Assembly: GCA_958450365.1 (NCBI GenBank)
Contig: CAUEEP010000743.1
Span: 1,302,001-1,366,000, forward strand
Length of the DNA: 64,000 nt
From: Mesorhabditis belari
Lineage: Eukaryota > Nematoda > Chromadorea > Rhabditida > Rhabditidae
Direction: 5' to 3'
In this document: in pieces, positions 12,101-23,692 of the stretch
Position numbering within the stretch: position 1 is the first letter of the stretch
Layout of the letters: the number at the start of each line of letters is the position of its first letter
The notes under the pieces: model-generated
Databases searched by the model: none
Told to the model about the DNA's origin: nothing
What the model saw: only the letters and a program-made list of their open reading frames with translations
Made by a program: the position numbers and the translations under genes

Positions 12101-12792
12101 ACATGCCAGCTTGAGCCGCGGCTGCTGCTCTAAATTTTCTTTTAAAGTTTATCGAAAATCACAAGAAAAGCTAATAAATGAATTGTTTGTTGACTTTTCA
12201 GGTGATAAATCTCAATTTATGGGCAGATGACGCACTCTTTACAACATCATATACTCGTTAATTTAGAGTGGAAGTGTAAAAAATCGTAAACGAGGGAAAG
12301 GAGATGTGCGAAAAGCTGAAGGAGTCAATTTTACGGGAAAAAGCTTCCATAAAGGGTGTGATATCGGATCACACAGGAAGAGGCTGAAAGGAGAAGGGAA
12401 GGGAAGGGAGAGGCGGAGTCTCCCCTCTCCCTCTCTCAGACTACAGTAACTCGCGAATCATCACCAAATCTCGCTCGCAACTCAACCATAGAAAATTTTA
12501 GGAAAAATCTGTAGCTTGAAACTTGTTCGTTAAGCTAAGGCTTTTCGAGTATATTTAGCATTTTTGTCAATGCTTTGAGCTCATGATCATCCCTTCACAT
12601 GTTTACAATTACATGAAAAACAAACTGATAGTTTTAGCTCCAAAAAAACAAAGATAGTTTTAACTGAAAAACAAACTGATAGTTTTCTCGTGAGTTTATC
12701 CAAAAAGGAAACATCGGCATGTTCATGTTGGCTGTCCACATCCCTGGATTTCCATGACCATCAATGATCGGCTTCTCGTCGTTTTCACGCAT
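9122..12792 (-). CDS. pal-1: Caudal-type homeodomain transcription factor (PAL-1/CDX)
   Basis: Nine exons (12792-12677, 12129-12030, 11964-11869, 11588-11503, 11060-10976, 10907-10829, 10583-10513, 10429-10329, 9164-9122) give 258 residues in one frame. The homeodomain occupies about residues 195-254: [75 protein letters not shown] is diagnostic of caudal. The N-terminal half is Pro/Ala/Met rich, with [13 protein letters not shown] resembling the caudal N-terminal box. The start Met lies 7 bp after a TTTCTATTTCAG site, probably an SL acceptor, although further upstream exons are possible. Known role: posterior patterning and specification of posterior lineages. The last intron (10328-9165, 1.16 kb) splits the homeodomain after WFQNR and carries a 19-bp tandem array. 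Confidence 0.9.
9626..9855. repeat. 19-bp tandem repeat AGAGCCTTCAAGTTACAGT
   Basis: About 12 units of AGAGCCTTCAAGTTA(C/G)AGT; the last three carry GCATTC instead of GCCTTC. It lies in the homeodomain-splitting intron of pal-1. Confidence 0.9.
11479..11497. repeat. (TA)n microsatellite
   Basis: About nine TA dinucleotides in the pal-1 intron, 6 bp from the exon ending at 11503. Confidence 0.8.
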
Positions 12793-12799
12793 TGTTTCT

Positions 12800-15700
12800 C
12801 TGAAATAGAAAGAAATCTCAGTCAGCCGAAAAGCTTAACAAATAATCCTTAAGATTAGATGAATCAATATTGACCAAAGGTTTCGAGGTCTGAAGTAAGA
12901 GGGAACGGTTTTGGGACAATCAAAAGAGAGGAGCATTCAATGTATCGAATGGTGGAAAGAAGAGTGAAAGAGTGAAAGAGATGTGGAAGAGGATCGGTCA
13001 GGTCGGAGGATTCATAAGCGCATCGTTTACAGCCGCTACCCGGTCTGGCGATTGTTTGCCTGCCTGCGACCCGTTCAGCCCGAATTTGCATGAGAACCAT
13101 CTTTGAAAAGGATCCAAAGAATCGTCTCGGGTCACCGTGCCATCTCTGGGATGAATTTCAAAAGGGATAAGATGTCTTCATTAAGGCAAATTTCTATTTT
13201 TTTTTGCTAAAAATGTTCTTTCAATAGCTTATTCTTATCCCAGCGTGAATTTGGAATTTTAAGGCGCTATAAGTTTATGTTAAAATGGCTGTAAGCTGTT
13301 GAAATCTAGTTGATTGTTAGGCACTATATTCCTAGTTTTCTAGCAGCTAATCCATCTATTTATGAATATAAACGAGATACGTTGATGAAAGAAGTCATTT
13401 TGATACATTCATGAGATCCGTTGATGAAAGAAGAGAGGCTTTACGCTACAGATAAAGAAAAGAAGTGGATCTGAATAGAACCACGAAAGAAACAATAAGA
13501 AACAATGTGAGCCGAAAGCTCGAGAGGGGAAAACACTTGGAGATGCAAATGTAAGAAGATCGTAGAAAGGAAAAAGGATGGGGATAAAGGAAGAAAAGAA
13601 AAGATACCGCCTCGCATTGTCCCTCTTTAGCCAATGCGCGCCGATCAGGGCACAGTGTCGAATTACGCAAGTGCCCCAAAGATGAGACACCTTGAAACTT
13701 TTTGAAAGCATTCAAGGATCAAACTAGGCAGAAAGATATGGAGAAATATCAGATTGTTAAAATGAAAACGCTTTTTGGGTCGATCTCCTGACGGGAGAGC
13801 TGTAAAATCGTCGCCGGGATTGCCTATGGCCGAAGCTTTGGCCAGACTTCCCAACAAGGCCATCATTTAGAGCAAAACTCATTTGTTTGCTTTTTGAAAT
13901 AATGGTAAGCATTAATCTCTAAATCTAAAAGATTTTATCATGGAAAATAGAGAAATAATTGTTTTGAGTAGAAGAAATTGGAAAACAAGAGTTACAAAAA
14001 AGATGGCTTTATTTTGGTTAATATATTAATATATCAAAAGTAGCATTAAGTCAAGCAAAAAGATCTAGTATGGGCCAATCAGAAGACAATTATAATTACT
14101 GATACACCAATGATGTGTGAAAGTGTAGAGTACAGTGAGAACAGGGCATCCGCCCGGGGGAAATCTCTCGCAGAAACACGAGTCTTTAATGGAATTGTCT
14201 TGAGAGTGAGGCCCTTGGCACCTCGATCAAATAATTTCCCCCACACGAGTCACCCGGATTCGATTTTCCCTGATCCGTATCCATTCAAATAGCTAATATC
14301 TGCTACAGTACGCTGAACATTTGAAATTTGAAACGCTCGACATTTGAAAAAGTTTTAATAGTAAGTCAAACTTTTAGAAAGAACAAAAGGATGCCCTACT
14401 TTGTACTATGTTTTTAATACATTTATTCACAAGAACAATATGGTACAAACAATACACAAGCACAATCCGTAAGCCCTAAATGTAGGGAAGAAAAATGTAG
14501 AGAAAAAATGTAGGGAAAAACCCATATAAAGGAAAAAAAAGAACCAATAACCTACCCGGTGGGATTGAACCCTTGACCAACGGACTAAAATACAGGGCTC
14601 TTAGCCAATTGGCTACGACAGAGAGGTTTCAAAGTGATCGAAAAGCAAAATAAAAATGAGGGTGCCTGCGCAAAGTTCTCAGGAGTTCCCAAGAGCTCTA
14701 CTCGATTCGAGGTTTAGTGCGAGGCCGATGAGGGAGTTTACGATGCGGAAATTGGGGGATATTAGAGAGCAATTAGATGGGAAAGAAAGGGGTACTGTAC
14801 TTCTCTGTAGTCGTCCAGTCTGCTCAGAAAAGGTCTAAAGAAAAGGAAAAGATTTAATGGAGAAGAAGAATCGGGCTATCAGAACCGAGATGTTTCCCGT
14901 TGATTGGCTGAGCGCCGAGCCATCACGTCTCCCCTTTAAATAGCAATCACAACAGTAAGATTCGTAGAAATCGTTCTTTATGGCAAAAAGAAGAACTCGG
15001 AAAGAAGAGTTCAAAAGATTTCTGTTTCATAAAGTTGAAGTAGATTCGAGAACAAAAAAATGCAATAACTAGAAATCTTTAATGACCGGGTGGGAGTGAA
15101 TGATGCCGCTATCATTTATATGACATGATTGTGCAACCAATGTTTTACATGCATCGGTTTCTTCAAAGAGTTTCTTTCTTGCTACCGGGGGTCATTATGG
15201 TTATTATCAATCTATTTCATGAAGTCATTTAATCAATGAAATCAATGAAAGATGAGATTTTGTAAGAGTAACGTGCAAAGTAAGAGTTGATATTTTTCGT
15301 AAACAAAAAAATGCCAATGTGTTGCTTATGAATGGTCGGCGGAGAAAAAAGAGAAGTCAAAACATATCAGTCGATCGAGGGATTATGTCATTTGAATGGC
15401 CCTGGATAGAGGGTAATCGGTCAGAGATGCCATCTGGGTTCAGGTCAATACCCACACCTTCAACCCCTCTTCTCATCCACATCCTACCAGATTTGGCTCT
15501 TGAAATCTACTGTAAAAGAGTTGTGAATATTGTCCTTTAAATCAGAAATGGTTTTTAAAAGCTATCTTCGGTAAAATATCTTCTCAAAACTACTCGAGAA
15601 TTTTCTGATATTTATCATTTTTTGAAGTCATAAACTTCTCTTTCATTAGCCCTTTTGAGATGAGGTCCAAAAATTTTCACTATCAAAGAAAAATCATTTC

Positions 15701-17172
15701 AAGAAAGACAACATTTTTACGAGCACCTCATCTTTTGATTCGGTGAGATGGACAGTAAAACTGAAAGTGATTTATGGTGATTTTCAATTAAAACCTCGTT
15801 TTCAATTGCTGGTTTCATCATAAAGAAAGCGCGTTAAAGTCTATGAAAGATATGTTTGTCCTTGGGCTAAGGACAAATCTAGAATATCTTTTAGGTGATG
15901 CGATTTGTCAGTGAGCGCCACCTCGTAAAATTGAGAATGCATGATGGAGAGGTAAGTTGCGAGACACCGCCATCCCCACCCACCACCGTTGCGTAACTTT
16001 TATTCCCCCTTTCATCTAAACACTCAAAACTTTTCCTATATCTGATTTACTTATACCAAATGCTAATTTAAATCTAACTTAATCTAATCTAACTTACCAA
16101 TTTGCTACCGTAATACCTGGAATACGGTTTTCCAAAGGGAAATGAATAGTGATCGTTTCTGTTAGTACTCCAGTATGTTTGCAGATTTCTAGAAGTTCAT
16201 ATAATTAGAATTTTTAGACAAATATTTGAGAATACTTTGCTAAGTTTAAAAAGAGTAATAAATTGAAAGCATAAATTGCAAGGAGGATAGGCAATAAATT
16301 GGAGGAGCCACAGTTTTTCTTAATGAGCGATGGGGTGTTCCCCGTTGATCAGATTGATCAGTAGCCACATAAATCAGAATAAATCTCTTCATAATGTACT
16401 CCTTTCTCAAAAGCCTCTAAATTTTTCCGACAATAAATCGCGGAAAATCATTTTCGCTATCATCTCGACGAGTCTTCAAAAAGGCGGCACCTTTCAAGTG
16501 GGACGACAACATTATCAGCAATATTGGAGGAGCCTCTGCGGGGCTGTAAATGAATCGCCCCAACGAGTCAACAGAAGTAAAGAGAGCCGCTTGAGTGAAA
16601 GGTTTCGTGGTCGAGGCGCCTCAAGCCTGTAGCGCTTCCGGGATTTCTTTTTGGCTCGCTCAAAGGAAAAAGCATGAGCCTGGTTCAAAGAACCGATAAA
16701 TCATGTTTCCAAATGCAATAATTTCAGTAACTTTCAATGAACTCTTAGCTAGTAATAACTATTACAGTAAGACGACCATTGTCAAACTGTGATGCAAAAT
16801 GATCTGCATTCCAAATTATGCCTTCACAAACTCTTACAAGGCGCTCTTCAAAGTAAATCAAATTCGGAAGGATTTATTTTCTGCAATCAAGTTGAGCAGT
16901 GAAAGCCGGAATGGGGACAGGTTGTAAATCGGTAATTAAAAAGTCGTTAACTCGTATCCGATGAGTGTTGGCAAATAGAAAGAGAGATAAATGATAGAAA
17001 GAGAGAGCTCGCCTCATACCTCGACTCTTTGGCCTAGAAAATTTAGAAAAAAAAGACACTAAATTGTACTCGAAATCATGTTGGGGGGTAAGCGACACTT
17101 TCCGTGACATAAAGCTAATTTTTGAAAAACATACAGCTAATTGTGAGGATTTTTGTGAGAACATTTAAGTAT
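12800..17172. other. Intergenic region between pal-1 and arl-6, no gene seen
   Basis: About 4.4 kb with many stops on both strands and no recognisable protein family. It holds a tRNA-like repeat (14551-14626) and GC-richer patches at 13000-13140, 13590-13870, 14110-14290, 14650-14960 and 16480-16700, unlike the AT-rich background. These could be upstream pal-1 exons or regulatory sequence, but no splice pattern supports an exon. Confidence 0.4.
14551..14626 (-). repeat. tRNA-like sequence (Pol III A and B boxes)
   Basis: On the minus strand it reads GTAGCCAATTGGCTAAGAG (A box) and, 30 bp on, CAAGGGTTCAATCCCACC (B box, GGTTCAANCC type). The ends CCTCTCT and GGGTAGG pair only partly, so it looks like a tRNA pseudogene or the head of a tRNA-derived SINE rather than a working tRNA. 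It shares GGCTAAGAGCCCTGT with the fold-back at 4530. Confidence 0.5.
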
Positions 17173-17452
17173 TACCGTAATACCTGTAGTAGTAGCGCCC
17201 CCCATAATGACGTACAGTTGCATAGTTGCTAAAGTAAATCATTTTTCTTAAACGCGCTTAGATTCTTCTAAAATAAACTGTTAATACCAAAAATACCAAA
17301 AAATTCTTTGCTTCAAGCTCTATCTTTTGATATCTAAGCGCACATTTTTCGTCGAAGCAGCGCAGAGAACCGCGCGTCACAAAATTGTGTATTAGATTAC
17401 GCGACTATCCGGGGGGTTAGTCGCATAGTCCACTATTACAGGTATTACGGTA
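17173..17452. mobile_element. MITE, TACCGTAATACCT variant family, copy 1
   Basis: Inverted ends TACCGTAATACCTGTAGTAG and CACTATTACAGGTATTACGG bound 280 bp. It contains the shared internal CCCATAATGACG motif and a central AT-rich palindrome, and is non-coding. It is related to 37938-38216 and, more distantly, to the AAATACTG-ended family. Confidence 0.85.
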
Positions 17453-17684
17453 CCATTTTTTTGTTGCATTTGTAGCCGGGATGAGCCAAAGAAGAAAGTG
17501 ACACGCTCGAAAAACAATCGTAAATCACGACCCAAACAATGAACGAAAGGCGGAAACTGAAAAAGAGGCCGCATTTTATTGCCATTTGTGCCGGCGGGCT
17601 CTGACCCAGCTTGGGAAAAATAATCGAGAACTATTGTCATTTTTTTGAGGTTCTTTTTATTTTGTAATATGTACAAAAATTGTT

Positions 17685-18793
17685 TTATGAAGCGTGCTCG
17701 TCGAGATAGGTTTTTATATTCGTTGAGAGCCATTCCAAAGCAGCGGTTAGGCCAGCACCTAAAATTTGCTCATTATCTAAATAAAATCAAGAGTTTTGAA
17801 ATCTCTCATTAAAAATCTAGCAATTCTAGACTTTATCTCGACTACGGTAGCTGAATCCGTAGACCCACCGCAGTCAACAGAAAAGTGAGGTGCTCATTCA
17901 CTCACCTGTGAGAGCGCACGTACACGCTATGTGCCAGGGTCGACCACGGATTAGATCCAATCCTAGAATTTAAGTTTCATTTGGATCACTACATAATCTC
18001 AACACTTTTATTAAAATAGCTTACCTAATGATGTCGAGATTTCGGCTGAGCTCAATGCATCTTTTTCATCCATTTTGTTAGCCAATACTAGTAAAGGGAT
18101 CTGAATTTGATCTTCGATTGATTTTGCTGGTTTATAATTTGCAATGGAAATTCAATTTGCATATAATGTGCGAATTACGGTCAAAAACCGTATCTTAAAT
18201 TCGCATGCAAAATGAGCATTCTTAAATGAAACTTAAATATTATCCAAGACTCCAACAATTAGTATTGGATATTAGAATTTTATTGTAAAATTTTTCAACA
18301 AACCTTTCGATTGGCTAGATCTTTGTGATCAAGCAATAGCCAGAGTTCATCGCGTGCAACGCTATAGATCTAGATTAATATATGATGTTACGAGTTTAAA
18401 TACCTCATCCGAAGCCTATCCGCACTATCGACAACAAACATCACTCCTTCCGAAGAGCTATAGTATGACTCCCATAAGTTACGGTATTTACCTGAAGAGT
18501 GTTTGTAAAAAAGTTTTGGACGGACCCTTTACTTTGACCACTCATGTCGAAAGCATTGAAATTGATGAACGGAGAAGAAAAATTCGTGACTGTCAATCCG
18601 ACTGTCGGCACAACGGTTGACACTCTCGTCTCCGGAGATTTTAGTTGATTTAAAATAGTTGTCTAGATTTTGATTGAATTCAGATTTATAAAGAATTAGA
18701 AACTTTTCCTGAATTGTCCAAGCCAACCACGCAAATATTTACTTGCTTTTTTCCCATGCCTAGCCACTGAGTTAATGTTGTGAAAAAGCCCAT
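17685..18793 (-). CDS. arl-6: ARL6-type small GTPase (BBS3 homologue)
   Basis: Seven exons (18793-18704, 18662-18533, 18491-18404, 18361-18304, 18100-18025, 17962-17906, 17758-17685) give 190 residues, against 186 in human ARL6. It begins MGFFTTLTQWLG, with the myristoylatable Gly2 of the ARF family. The P-loop GLDNSGKTT, switch I TVVPTVG, switch II FDMSGQSKYRNLWE, NKMD and the TCALTG guanine-specificity loop are all present. DMSGQ instead of DVGGQ is characteristic of ARL6. Known role: GTP-bound ARL6 recruits the BBSome coat to membranes for ciliary trafficking. It lies 448 bp downstream of EMC7 on the same strand, so co-transcription is possible but not shown. Confidence 0.92.
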
Positions 18794-19241
18794 TTTATAT
18801 CTGTAAATTATTGGTGTTATCATAAGCTTTTAAAAAATTTATTAAAAATCCAAAACATTTGAAAGCACGGCACCAACTAAATTCTCCATCGCCATGGTAA
18901 CTTCGTGACGCGACCGTCAAAGAAAAGAGCTTACGAGAAAAGAAATAGAACAATGCTATTTTACGAAATTTTCATGAAAATATCTGTGCACAAAGTGAAG
19001 ATAAATAAATCACATCCAGAGAACGCTAGAATCTAAATAGCCTAGGTAGATTCACAAAAATTACACACTGAATTATATGTATAAAGTAACAGTAAAAAAT
19101 CAACTTCAATACCCGAAATATATATGGAAAACAAATCACCGCTCCAACAAAAGATTCCTTTTTGTGACTTGATAGGCTGAAATTGATATTTGGCATAAAG
19201 GTGACGTGGTTTGATTAACATTCAAAATAACAAAAAATACC

Positions 19242-20285
19242 TTATTTCCTTTTGGTATTCGGTTGCGTACTTGAGGCTCCAGATGTGACTGCCTTCTTCT
19301 TTGGCTTTTGATTGCCATTAAAGAAGTTTGCCATCATTTCAGAGACGTCTGGCATATCCATCTATCAATAAACTATTGCCAATTTCAAAAATATAGCTTA
19401 CTTTCGGCATCTGCATGCTTTCCATTTCTCGTTGCATCTCAGGATCGTTTGCAACTAACCTAAAAAGATTTTAATTAGTATCTTACAGCTCAAGTTTTCA
19501 GAATCTTTTACGAATAGAAATAATCGCAATCTATAAAAGAACTCACTTTGGAATAACCAGCACAACTAACATTGGCAGAGCGAGCATCAAGAAAGTTGGG
19601 GAAAAGACAAAATCTGTGATTCGCCACTCTTCACGCTTGCGGAAATACCTAAAAAAGTCCAAAGCTTTGTTGGTTTCAAAAACTTTCAAACCTTGTTTGT
19701 TCACGAGCCGACATCTTTAACGGATACGGGATTTGATTGACAGCGTTAGGCTAAAAGAGTATATGCTAAGTCTACAAGCCGGAAATTTACCTGCAAGATA
19801 GTAAGCTTCCTAGCTCGAATTTTACCCTTCCCGGTTACATCAACGCGAATTGGTTCGAAAACATAGTCGACATTTTCAACCTAACACAGCAAAAGAAGCG
19901 ATGAATTTAAAGTTATAAAAATAATACCTGGACTATAAAGCTGCCACTTGGAATCCCATCGATTCTAAAGCAACCAGGTTTAGTAACGGTTGAAAAAACA
20001 ATTTCACTTAAGCACCGTTGAGCGACTAGAATGTTTGCAAAAACCTGAATGTTCCATCAGGCTTCACAAAGCCAATGAATTGCCCATGATTAAGCAAAAC
20101 TCTCGTTTGTGTGTGCCACTTCGACGAGGCCAAGGCTTCTGATGGCAAAATTACCTAAAAATTTTGAATTAAAACAAAAAAAGTCTTTTTACTTCTCCTT
20201 CGACTGAAAAGGCTCCAGATGAGACAATGGATTTATCCTCTTCGTTCGCAAAAACGATGCCCAGAAAGAACAGTAAATACCACAT
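19242..20285 (-). CDS. emc-7: ER membrane protein complex subunit 7
   Basis: Eight exons (20285-20193, 20154-20045, 19964-19928, 19880-19791, 19750-19692, 19648-19547, 19459-19402, 19361-19242) give 222 residues. A signal peptide (MWYLLFFLGIVFA) is followed by a beta-rich lumenal domain with RVLLNHGQFIGFV, DGTFRIDGIPSGSFIVQV and RARKLTILQPN. Next come YPLKMSAREQTRYFRKREEW and one membrane helix (FLMLALPMLVLVVIP). The cytosolic tail is Met-rich then Lys-rich. This order is that of EMC7. Known role: the EMC inserts tail-anchored and multipass proteins into the ER membrane. It is divergent from the C1QBP gene, with about 580 bp between the two start codons. Confidence 0.92.
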
Positions 20286-20866
20286 CTGAAATTTTTATAC
20301 AAAATCAAAACTTTAGAAAAAAAAGCCTTGATAAAATACGAAAAATGTAGCAATCTAAAGATGCAACCTTCTTAAAGTGTAGAAAGAATTTTAATAGCAA
20401 TGTGCAAAAACTTGTACTCTTTTTTCAAAGTGAGATGCGCTTCACTTTTTAGCTGAATATCTTTTGAAACAATGGGCTAAAATTTTTTCAAAAAGTTTGC
20501 CTTCATTCGCGCGAAATCGAAAATTCGTAACTTTTTAAAATGAGTACTTTGACGAAAAACTCAAGTTTATGACCTTTCGTATAAACAATAAAATTTGTGA
20601 GAATCAGCGACTTCGTGCGCTTAAGAGTAAGAGCAAACGACGAGGGTGACCTCTTTACATAGATTCAATACGAGACTATCCACATTTCGTCATTTCTTTT
20701 CTCACTGGCTCCTCTCGATTTCAAATGAATTTGTTGCGGCCCCCAACCCGAATAGCGCCTTTTTTCTTTTCAATTTGTTGACTTTTTTCAAAAGTTATCA
20801 GTTACCTAAAATGGGTATTAAAAATTAGGTTTTAAAACCGCCAAAGACTTAATTTTTTAGAGGGAA

Positions 20867-22266
20867 ATGCGCTCAATGCTCACTCTTCGAGCCGTTGCTC
20901 GTCTAGCTCTGCAGCCACCTCGCGTGCTGATGACCAAGAGAAATCAATTGAAGGCATTTTCAACTTCAGTCAAAGGTGAGTGGTTTTTTGTGACATCTTT
21001 ATACATTCTCCTACCGTAAATACTCTAATAGAAGTGGACCCCAGAGGGGGAGGTGCAAAATAGAAGTGCACACTCAAATAGAAGCACACCCTTTGACTGA
21101 ATATCATGCTCTTGAGAAAGCTCAAGATGTCCACTCTTCCATTTTGTAGTCTTACGCAAAAAACCTCATTTCGTTTAACTTTTTGTTTTTCTACTCGGAC
21201 AACTTTTTAACGTTTTGCTAATTTATATGCCTTTTTGCCAACAGAATTTGTCTAAAAAAAATGGGGTATTTACGGTAATTACTTATTGTTAAGACCATAA
21301 ACATCACTAATCACCAGTGGTCTTTAGTTCAAAATGAAAAAGTTAGACTAGTTTGTTCATTTTATCAATTTGTTTTTAGCCTATTCAAGCGTCGCTTCAC
21401 AATTATCTGAATGTTTGAATGAGGAAATTCGCGCTGAGAAGGAACTTGAGGTATATTTCATTAGTGTATGGTTGCCTATTAATATATTTAGTCACAAAAC
21501 TTGCAACAAGCTTCTTTTCCTGGGTTCAAGATTACTACGACGGATGCAGAAGTGCGCTTGACCAAGAAGCATAACAATGAAGAGTTTGGTTTACAAAGCT
21601 TTTCAGTTGTTCAATTCTGTTTAGTATTTTGGTTGTGTTCAACGTCAATCATTCTGTTGATATGGGTGAAGACTTCGAATCGGAGTCTTCTGAGGTTACA
21701 GATTAGCGTTTTCCTAAGACTTAAACGCCTTTATTTTAGGCACCACCTGTACCTGTCGCTCTTCCTCCGTTTACTGTAGAAATTACGAAAGGAAACGAAC
21801 GACTGTGCTTCCATTTAGAACTCTGCGAAGGCGAGAATGGTCAATGTAAGTAACATATCTAGGTTTTAACTTTATTACTCAGAGTAGTTGCTTAATATTG
21901 TCGGGCTAATTTTTTAATTTAAGATGACTTCCGTGTGGAGGAGTTCTACGTTGCTCCGTCTGCAAAAGGCACCGAAGAGGAAGATGTCGCTAGCACGGTT
22001 TATGCCTCAAGTGGACGATACATTGATTCGGTTTGGTTTTACTTCCATTTACTAAAGGAAAAGTAGAATTTCTGGGACCACGTTTATGCTTTATTCTTTA
22101 CAATATTCCAATTTAGAATCTCCACGACTTGCTTTTTGTTCGTTATCTTGAGGAACGCGGCCTCGATGCTCAATTCTGCAAAACGCTTGTTCAATATGCT
22201 ACTCATTACGAACATGCTCAATACGTTACCTTGCTTCACAAGATTAAAGCTTTCGTTGCAAACTAA
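20867..22266 (+). CDS. Mitochondrial p32/MAM33 family protein (C1QBP homologue)
   Basis: Seven exons (20867-20975, 21380-21450, 21492-21583, 21625-21694, 21740-21845, 21924-22030, 22117-22266) give 234 residues. The N-terminus is Arg/Leu rich without acids for about 36 residues, a likely mitochondrial presequence. The p32 core follows: LSECLNEEIRAEKELE, VRLTKKHNNEDILVVFNVNH, an acidic loop, FYVAPSAKG and the C-terminal helices YLEERGLDAQFCKTLVQYAT and YVTLLHKIKAFV. p32 forms an acidic doughnut trimer in the matrix that supports mitochondrial translation. TTTTTTAG six bases before the ATG is a likely trans-splice site. Intron 1 (20976-21379) contains a MITE. It is the first of the six head-to-tail genes, with a 518-bp gap to the next. 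Confidence 0.9.
21012..21277. mobile_element. MITE related to the TACCGTAAATACT family, intron of p32 gene
   Basis: It starts CTACCGTAAATACTCTAATAG and ends GGGGTATTTACGGTA, about 266 bp. The interior (GAAGTGCACACTCAAATAGAAG) differs from the main family, so this is a diverged or separate subfamily with the same termini. Confidence 0.75.
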
Positions 22267-22784
22267 GCATCTTGAAACTATTTTATTTGTTGTCCGTCAT
22301 TTCAATTACATGTAGGTTGTTTAGACTAGATTTAGAGAATCTTCCATTTAGTTCAACCCCTTGATTTGTTGCTTTTGTGTTGTTTGTTAAAACATGATTA
22401 TTTCAATAAATTTGTTGTTTTTGTGAAAAATGCGTGTCAGTTCATGCAGTTTCGATACTTATCATTAATCGTTGCGTTGCCGTTTTGATATTTATTCCCT
22501 GAACAGACTGTGACGGTTTTGGGAGGTTCCAGTTAATCTAGCCTGACATTTTTCTTCTCTTAAGCGTGTCAAAATTAAAATGTGTTTAAAGCAATCTAAA
22601 AGTTACCTTTTTAACTAACACGGTTTAGGTCCTGCTATTTTTTTTTCTAGAAAACAGGAAATTTCCACGCGACAACTTGAACAGATATTTTTTGTGGGCC
22701 TGTGTCAAATTGATGATTGCCCCATTTATATATTGTTTGAATTCTCATTGTATTACATAGATCCAAGTTAAATATTTATTTAGA

Positions 22785-23533
22785 ATGGCTGGAATGCACT
22801 TTTTGGCCGGAATCGCGACAAAGGATTTTGTCATTTTGGCGTGTGACAAATCGAGCTTCGCCTACGGAGCGATCGTTGTCGACGAAAATAGCAACAAGGA
22901 GTACCGTCTTGGAACAAAGCTGACGATGATGTGTATTGGTGAAGACGGAGACGTTGAGCAGTTTGGAGATTGGACGAAGCGAAACCTCAGATTGTATGCC
23001 ATCCGGAATGGATATGAATTGTCACCCAAAGCTGCTCAACATTGGATTCGTAAAGGTGGGATTGGATTTTAATAAAGTGCTTGTCTTTTGTAAAAATCAT
23101 TAGACGATCGGGATAATTACTGAATGGTTAAGGAATCGCTGACTCTCTCCGTTCTCGTGACCATTACACTGTGGATATTCTTCTTGGAGGTTATGACGAT
23201 GATGAGGAATCGGCTTTTCTTGGATCGATCGATTATCTTGGCAGTGGAATCCAGGTGTTAATTTTTATAAACTTTCTCCAGTCGAGTTATAAGCTCTATT
23301 TATCGTTTCAAATTCAGGTTCAACCGTATTTGTTCCGTGGTTTTCCCGGACGTCTCTCTTATGCCATTATGGATCGTGAGTACCGTCCAAATATGAATCC
23401 AGAAGAAGCCCAAGCTCTCATCAAGAAATGTCTTGCCGAAGCCAAGAAGCGTTTTGTCGCAAATCTTAATGGATATCATCTTGTCATGATCAACAAGGAT
23501 GGTTACAAAAAACTGGATGACGTTTTGTTTTAG
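22785..23533 (+). CDS. pbs-4: 20S proteasome subunit beta-4 (PSMB2 type)
   Basis: Three exons (22785-23055, 23133-23254, 23318-23533) give 202 residues, the usual PSMB2 length. It reads FLAGIATKDFVILACDKSS near the N-terminus, then IADSLRSRDHYTVDILLGGY, YLGSGIQVQPYLFRGFPG, SYAIMDREYRPNM and RFVANLNGYHLVMINKDG. There is no Thr1 after a propeptide, so it is a non-catalytic beta subunit, as known for beta-4. It acts in the beta ring of the 20S core. The stop lies 159 bp before the NOSIP start. Confidence 0.95.
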
Positions 23534-23692
23534 ATGTACTTGCATTACTTCTGTTGTGATTTTTTTCCTTCCGTCATTTCGAGTGTAAAATGAACTCTAT
23601 TTATTTCTTCGTTTTTTGTTTTATTAAACCTTTATTCGGGTTCGATAATGTTTGCTCTTAAATTATGTTTGACTAAAGATAAACTTTCAGTT

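Noticed and set aside
17820..17960. A tRNA or snoRNA gene suggested by CTACGG..CCGTAG pairing
   Set aside because: Most of it is the penultimate arl-6 exon (GRPWHIACTCALTG) and the intron after it; the hairpin is short and probably incidental.
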